From NCBI GenBank assembly GCA_002297815.1, contig DBKH01000049.1, positions 49,863-66,482 of the forward strand: DNA of 16,620 bases, in the 5' to 3' direction. How positions within the stretch are numbered: position 1 is the first letter of the stretch; each line of letters begins with the position of its first letter. A program made the position numbers and the translations under genes. Source of the stretch: Bacteroidales bacterium UBA755. GTDB lineage: Bacteria; Bacteroidota; Bacteroidia; Bacteroidales; UBA932. The notes below the pieces were generated by a model. That model saw nothing but the letters and a program-made list of their open reading frames with translations, searched no databases and had not been told where the DNA came from. This document shows, in pieces, positions 13,324 through 16,620 of this stretch.

Positions 13324-14406
13324 TTATTTTGCCGCCTGTTCACTCACTTCATTGAAAACTCTGAGGAAATTCCGGCCAGCTACCTTTTCAATCTGGTCAT
13401 CAGTATATCCCCTTCGAGACATTTCATCAAAAATAACTCTGATTTTTGAGACATTTTCAAGTCCGACTGGCGTTACCTCAATACCATCAAAGTCGGAGCC
13501 TATTCCAACACTGTCCATGCCTGCGACTTTCACAGCATGGTCAATGTGGTCCACAACATCCTTGTAGGAAGGCCTAGGAAGAGCCGCCATCTCATCCTGA
13601 ACTGCGTTCCATGCCGCAGCTTTTTCTGGGTTCAAAGGATCGCTGATCCAATCCTGCTCAGTCCAACTTTTCGATTCCAGACCAGAATCCGCCAGAGTCT
13701 TAGCGAACGCATCTGATAGAAACACCGGATAGAAGTTAATCTGTATGACGCCACCCTTGTCCGCGAGAGCCCGAAGCATCTCATCGGACATATTCCTTCT
13801 ATGATGAGCCAACGCACGACAGCATGAATGAGTAGAAACGATTGGCGACTTAGAGCACTTGAGCACATCGAAGAATGTCTCATCCGATGCATGGGCTATG
13901 TCAATGATCATTCCGAGACGGTTCATTTCAGCGACTACTTCCCTGCCGAACGGGCTGAGTCCATGCCAACGCTGTCCTTGGGCGGCAGAGTCTGCGATTT
14001 CATTGTCCGCATTGTGTGTCAAGGTAATATAACGGACACCAAGACGATGGAATACACGAAGGAGGGATAAGGATTTCTGAATCGGAGCACCATTCTCCAT
14101 GCCGATGAGTATCGAGATCAGTCCCTTGGACTTGTTGCGCAGAGCTTCTTCCGGAGACATCGCAAGTGCAGCCTTGTCAGGATTGGCACCGATCTGGTCA
14201 TAAATGCGTCCTATCATCTCCAAGGCATGACGCGTTGCTGCATCAGGAGCCATGTCTGCCGAAGTGTACAAAGCGAAAAAAGAAGCGTCCACCCCACCAG
14301 CCTTAAGCTTAGGCAGATCAACATGTCCTCTTTCATTGTCTATTCCTATGTCGCGTCCCCTCATCATCATTGTAGGGGTGTCGCAATGAGAATCTAAGAC
14401 AAACAT
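13324..14406 (-). CDS. Membrane dipeptidase family (peptidase M19) protein
   Basis: Zinc-dependent dipeptidase of 360 residues, related to renal dipeptidase; bacterial members cleave dipeptides, in some cases with a D-residue. Metal ligands are all present: H7 and D9 in DSHCDTP, E104 in IGMENGAP, H193 in VSTHSCCRAL and H201/H202 in AHHRRN. The GSDFDG segment near the C-terminus carries the substrate-side aspartate. No signal peptide is seen, so it should be cytoplasmic. The open frame extends upstream to 14472, but the family start is MFVLDSHCDT at 14406; its A is also the last base of the upstream stop (TAATG), pointing to translational coupling. It is the last gene of the ABC-F, GIN, M19 run and ends at the bidirectional hairpin. 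The natural dipeptide is unknown. Confidence 0.93.
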   Translation of the reverse strand: MFVLDSHCDTPTMMMRGRDIGIDNERGHVDLPKLKAGGVDASFFALYTSADMAPDAATRHALEMIGRIYDQIGANPDKAALAMSPEEALRNKSKGLISILIGMENGAPIQKSLSLLRVFHRLGVRYITLTHNADNEIADSAAQGQRWHGLSPFGREVVAEMNRLGMIIDIAHASDETFFDVLKCSKSPIVSTHSCCRALAHHRRNMSDEMLRALADKGGVIQINFYPVFLSDAFAKTLADSGLESKSWTEQDWISDPLNPEKAAAWNAVQDEMAALPRPSYKDVVDHIDHAVKVAGMDSVGIGSDFDGIEVTPVGLENVSKIRVIFDEMSRRGYTDDQIEKVAGRNFLRVFNEVSEQAAK

Positions 14407-15311
14407 TACTGACGAGTAACTGAAGCGTTCTGAATCTTCACAATCTTGATTAGTGGATCTCCTGAATAGCAAACACTTGCGCCTTTGCCTAAATCAAGAG
14501 AAAGAGCCTTGGCCGGTGTCACAGTCAGATCAGCTCCGTCCAACGAGACATTGACATCATCCACGGACATCGTGACTGCATCAATCTTTGACGAGCCTCC
14601 CTTGCCTGTAACATTCAAGATGTTAGTCTTCCCAGAAAGTGAAAGTTTTGCACTTCCTGCTGTGCAAACAGAAGAAGTCTCACATTGCCCGTTAATCGCA
14701 AGATCAGCGGATCCGGAATTGTTGACCTCAAGGGTCTTGGCTGAGTACTCAAGAACAACGGTAGCGCTACCTTCAGCATTGACTGTGATCTTGTCCACTG
14801 CCTTTACATTGATGGACGACAACTTAGATTTCTTGCTGACTGAGAGCGAGGCTGAGTTGGCGTTGACGTTAAGATTGGTTATGCTGGACGTCCCGGAAAG
14901 ACTCACTTTTAAATCAGTCGAGTTCAAGTTACCGACAGATGAAAAAGTACAATCATCGTTCAATGTAATAGAGTTAAGAACAGGAACATAAACTGTAGCT
15001 TCAAGTACGGGTCCATCCGAATTCTTACCCTTAAATGATTTCTTGACTTCCTTTGGGACCGATTTCTCATCTATGCCGATGTACAGTGTGCGCGCTTTCA
15101 CATAGCATTGGATGTAACTCTCTAGAGCATCGCTGACCTTGAACTTAGCATTGTACCCTGCCTTCTCTACCATAGTAACTTTAAATCCGTTAGAAACGGA
15201 GATGGCATCAAATTCTGAATATTCATGCTCAATGGTCCGTGTCTGCGCAAACGAAAGAACGGAAGCTGAAGCAATTGTAAAAACCACAAGCAACAAAGAC
15301 TTGATATTCAT
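14406..15311 (-). CDS. Secreted head-GIN-domain (DUF2807) protein
   Basis: Exported protein of 301 residues. The first 22 residues form a Sec signal peptide (MNIKS, hydrophobic LLLVVFTIASASVL, then SFA before QT), with no lipobox cysteine. The mature part opens with RTIEHEYSEFDAISVSNGFKVTMVE, the typical start of the head-GIN domain, then runs as repeating short beta strands rich in Ser, Asn, Val and Gly (about 100-290). This is the pattern of the right-handed beta-helix in PF10988, common in Bacteroidota. Its role is not established; the family name mentions a putative adhesin, which I would not take as function. It lies 22 bp after the ABC-F gene, and its stop overlaps the M19 start. The likely place is periplasm or cell surface. 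Confidence 0.88.
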   Translation of the reverse strand: MNIKSLLLVVFTIASASVLSFAQTRTIEHEYSEFDAISVSNGFKVTMVEKAGYNAKFKVSDALESYIQCYVKARTLYIGIDEKSVPKEVKKSFKGKNSDGPVLEATVYVPVLNSITLNDDCTFSSVGNLNSTDLKVSLSGTSSITNLNVNANSASLSVSKKSKLSSINVKAVDKITVNAEGSATVVLEYSAKTLEVNNSGSADLAINGQCETSSVCTAGSAKLSLSGKTNILNVTGKGGSSKIDAVTMSVDDVNVSLDGADLTVTPAKALSLDLGKGASVCYSGDPLIKIVKIQNASVTRQ

Positions 15312-15333
15312 AGCATTTTTAATTTAAATATTC

Positions 15334-16620
15334 TTAACTATCTAATTTTTCCATCAAAGATTCCCACTCAGCAGTCTTGTGCTCAAGCTCACGCTTATCC
15401 TCTAGATAGCTTCTTGTGAGTTCCATGATGTCGTCGCCAGATCCAGGATTGGAAAGAATCTTCTCTATTTCCTTCATTCTAGCCTCGACCTTACCGATCT
15501 CGGATTCAAGAAATTCGACCCTATGCCTAATCTTGCGTATTTCCTTCGAATCATTCCTTCTCTGCTCGAACTCCTTCTGTGCCTGTTCTTTTTTGGCAAT
15601 GGAGTCATTGCTTTCTGAGGCTGACGAAGTGATATTCCCAGTGCTAGGCGAGAATCGCCTCTCCAGTTCCTGAAGATTCTCTATCTTCCTCTCTTCCAAG
15701 AATTCATGGACGCTTCCAAGATGCTCCTTGACCTTTCCGTCACGGAACTCGTACATCTTGTCAACCAAGCCTTCGAGGAAATCTCGGTCATGGGACACGA
15801 CAATCAACGTGCCATCGTAAGCCTTCAACGCCTGCTTGAGAATGTCCTTTGACTTGATGTCCATGTGATTGGTCGGCTCGTCCAGAGCAAGGACATTGTA
15901 CGGCTGAAGCATGAATTTCGCCATTCCTAGACGCGCGCGCTCTCCGCCCGACAGGACGCTGACCTTCTTGTCAATGTCTTCGCCTCTGAACAGGAACTGC
16001 GCGAGAATGTCACGAAGCTTGTTCCGGACATCTCCAACGGCTATGTTGTCTAGGGTCTCCCAAACCGTAAGATTGCGGTCAAGGATGTCTTCCTGGTTCT
16101 GCGCATAGTAACCGATGGAGACATTATAACCGGTCTTGGCCTCGCCACTTATAGGCTGTAACTCTCCCATAATCACACGCATAAGTGTGGTCTTACCTTC
16201 ACCATTGCGTCCGATGAGAGCGACTTTCTCTCCCCTTCTTACCTCAATCTCTGCGTTCCTGAAAACGACCTTCTCCGGATAGCCTACAGTCAAGTCCTTC
16301 CCCTTGAACACAATGTCTCCAGAACGTGGTGCCGGAGGGAATTTGACAGTCAGCGTCACATTATCCGTCTCGTCAATCTCCACTCTGTCAAGCTTTTCAA
16401 GTTGCTTTATTCGTGACTGGACCTGATTAGACTTAGTCGGCTTGTAGCGGAAACGGTTGATGAAGTCCTCCGTTTTCTCGATCATCTTCTGCTGGTTCTC
16501 GTAAGCTGCCATCTGCTGCGCAAGCCTTTCCTTTCGTAACTCGACATACTTGCTGTAAGGGACCTTGTAGTCATGAATATGACCGAGCATGATCTCGACC
16601 GTGCGGTTCGTAACGTTGTC
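15334..16620 (-). CDS. ABC-F family ATPase (N-terminal part cut by window edge)
   Basis: Soluble duplicated-ATPase protein of the ABC-F group (EttA/Uup/ABCF3-like), which act on ribosomes. The frame is open to the right edge; the Met at 16590 is internal, since DNVTNRTVEI before it continues the family sequence. The visible 428 residues are the end of the first ATPase domain, the charged interdomain linker (YSKYVELRKERLAQQMAAY..., about residues 23-75) and a full second ATPase domain. That domain has Walker A GRNGEGKTT, Q-loop YYAQNQED, signature LSGGERAR, Walker B VLALDEPTNHMD and switch SHDRDFLE. A coiled-coil tail (about 310-428) follows, as in Uup-like members. Known ABC-F proteins tune translation or protect against ribosome-binding antibiotics; which applies here cannot be told. 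It leads a minus-strand run with the GIN and M19 genes. Confidence 0.93.
   Translation of the reverse strand, partial: DNVTNRTVEIMLGHIHDYKVPYSKYVELRKERLAQQMAAYENQQKMIEKTEDFINRFRYKPTKSNQVQSRIKQLEKLDRVEIDETDNVTLTVKFPPAPRSGDIVFKGKDLTVGYPEKVVFRNAEIEVRRGEKVALIGRNGEGKTTLMRVIMGELQPISGEAKTGYNVSIGYYAQNQEDILDRNLTVWETLDNIAVGDVRNKLRDILAQFLFRGEDIDKKVSVLSGGERARLGMAKFMLQPYNVLALDEPTNHMDIKSKDILKQALKAYDGTLIVVSHDRDFLEGLVDKMYEFRDGKVKEHLGSVHEFLEERKIENLQELERRFSPSTGNITSSASESNDSIAKKEQAQKEFEQRRNDSKEIRKIRHRVEFLESEIGKVEARMKEIEKILSNPGSGDDIMELTRSYLEDKRELEHKTAEWESLMEKLDS

Noticed and set aside
14407..14472. Longer M19 dipeptidase start, 22 codons upstream
   Set aside because: It lies inside the coding region of the GIN protein in another frame. 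The conserved family start is MFVLDSHCDT at 14406, coupled by TAATG.
16588..16590. Met codon as the real start of the ABC-F gene
   Set aside because: The ten codons before it to the window edge stay in frame and continue the ABC-F sequence (NRTVEI before LGHIHDY); the first ATPase domain must lie outside the window.

Overview
The window looks like a chromosomal segment from an uncultured member of the Bacteroidota, probably order Bacteroidales. The evidence is gene content (a head-GIN-domain exported protein, a Bacteroidota-type PlsC-like acyltransferase, a ~400-residue QueA, an XRE regulator with the typical C-terminal tail), the lack of Shine-Dalgarno sequences, and several upstream sequences fitting the Bacteroidota promoter form TTTG / TAnnTTTG. 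A cysteate synthase suggests a sulfonolipid-making lineage (Rikenellaceae/Alistipes/Odoribacter-like), but that placement is inference. I see no prophage, plasmid, CRISPR array, tRNA or rRNA.

Layout, left to right. (1) Minus strand: a Na/phosphate symporter with a PhoU-like tail (cut by the left edge), with a flavodiiron O2/NO reductase upstream of it. (2) Divergent from these, plus strand: rarA (AAA+ replication-repair ATPase), a CaCA-type Na+/Ca2+ exchanger and cysteate synthase. (3) A 500-bp convergent gap (6759-7258) full of structure: two long terminator-like hairpins sharing a loop sequence, three REP-like palindromes and one copy of a paired-dyad motif. (4) Minus strand: PlsC-like acyltransferase and queA. 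(5) A 482-bp AT-rich divergent gap (9892-10373) with an inverted repeat and palindromes. (6) Plus strand: an XRE regulator, then pyrD and cinA 6 bp apart. (7) A strong bidirectional hairpin at 13258-13304. (8) Minus strand, converging on it: ABC-F ATPase (cut by the right edge), a secreted head-GIN-domain protein and a cytosolic M19 dipeptidase, the last two joined by an overlapping TAATG.

Most genes are housekeeping or common accessory genes, and no coding cassette looks like an undescribed system. The unexplained signal is intergenic. First, a 33-bp motif of two AACA-N4-TGTT dyads set exactly 21 bp apart (two helical turns) occurs in three separate gaps. Second, two gene-end hairpins share a 10-nt loop while their stems differ by paired, compensating changes. 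Third, there is a REPIN-like pair of inverted REP palindromes plus a third single copy. In the coding part the points to check are the cysteate synthase/acyltransferase neighbourhood, a class-2 PyrD with cysteine at the catalytic-base position, and an acyltransferase whose H...D motif is one residue longer than usual.
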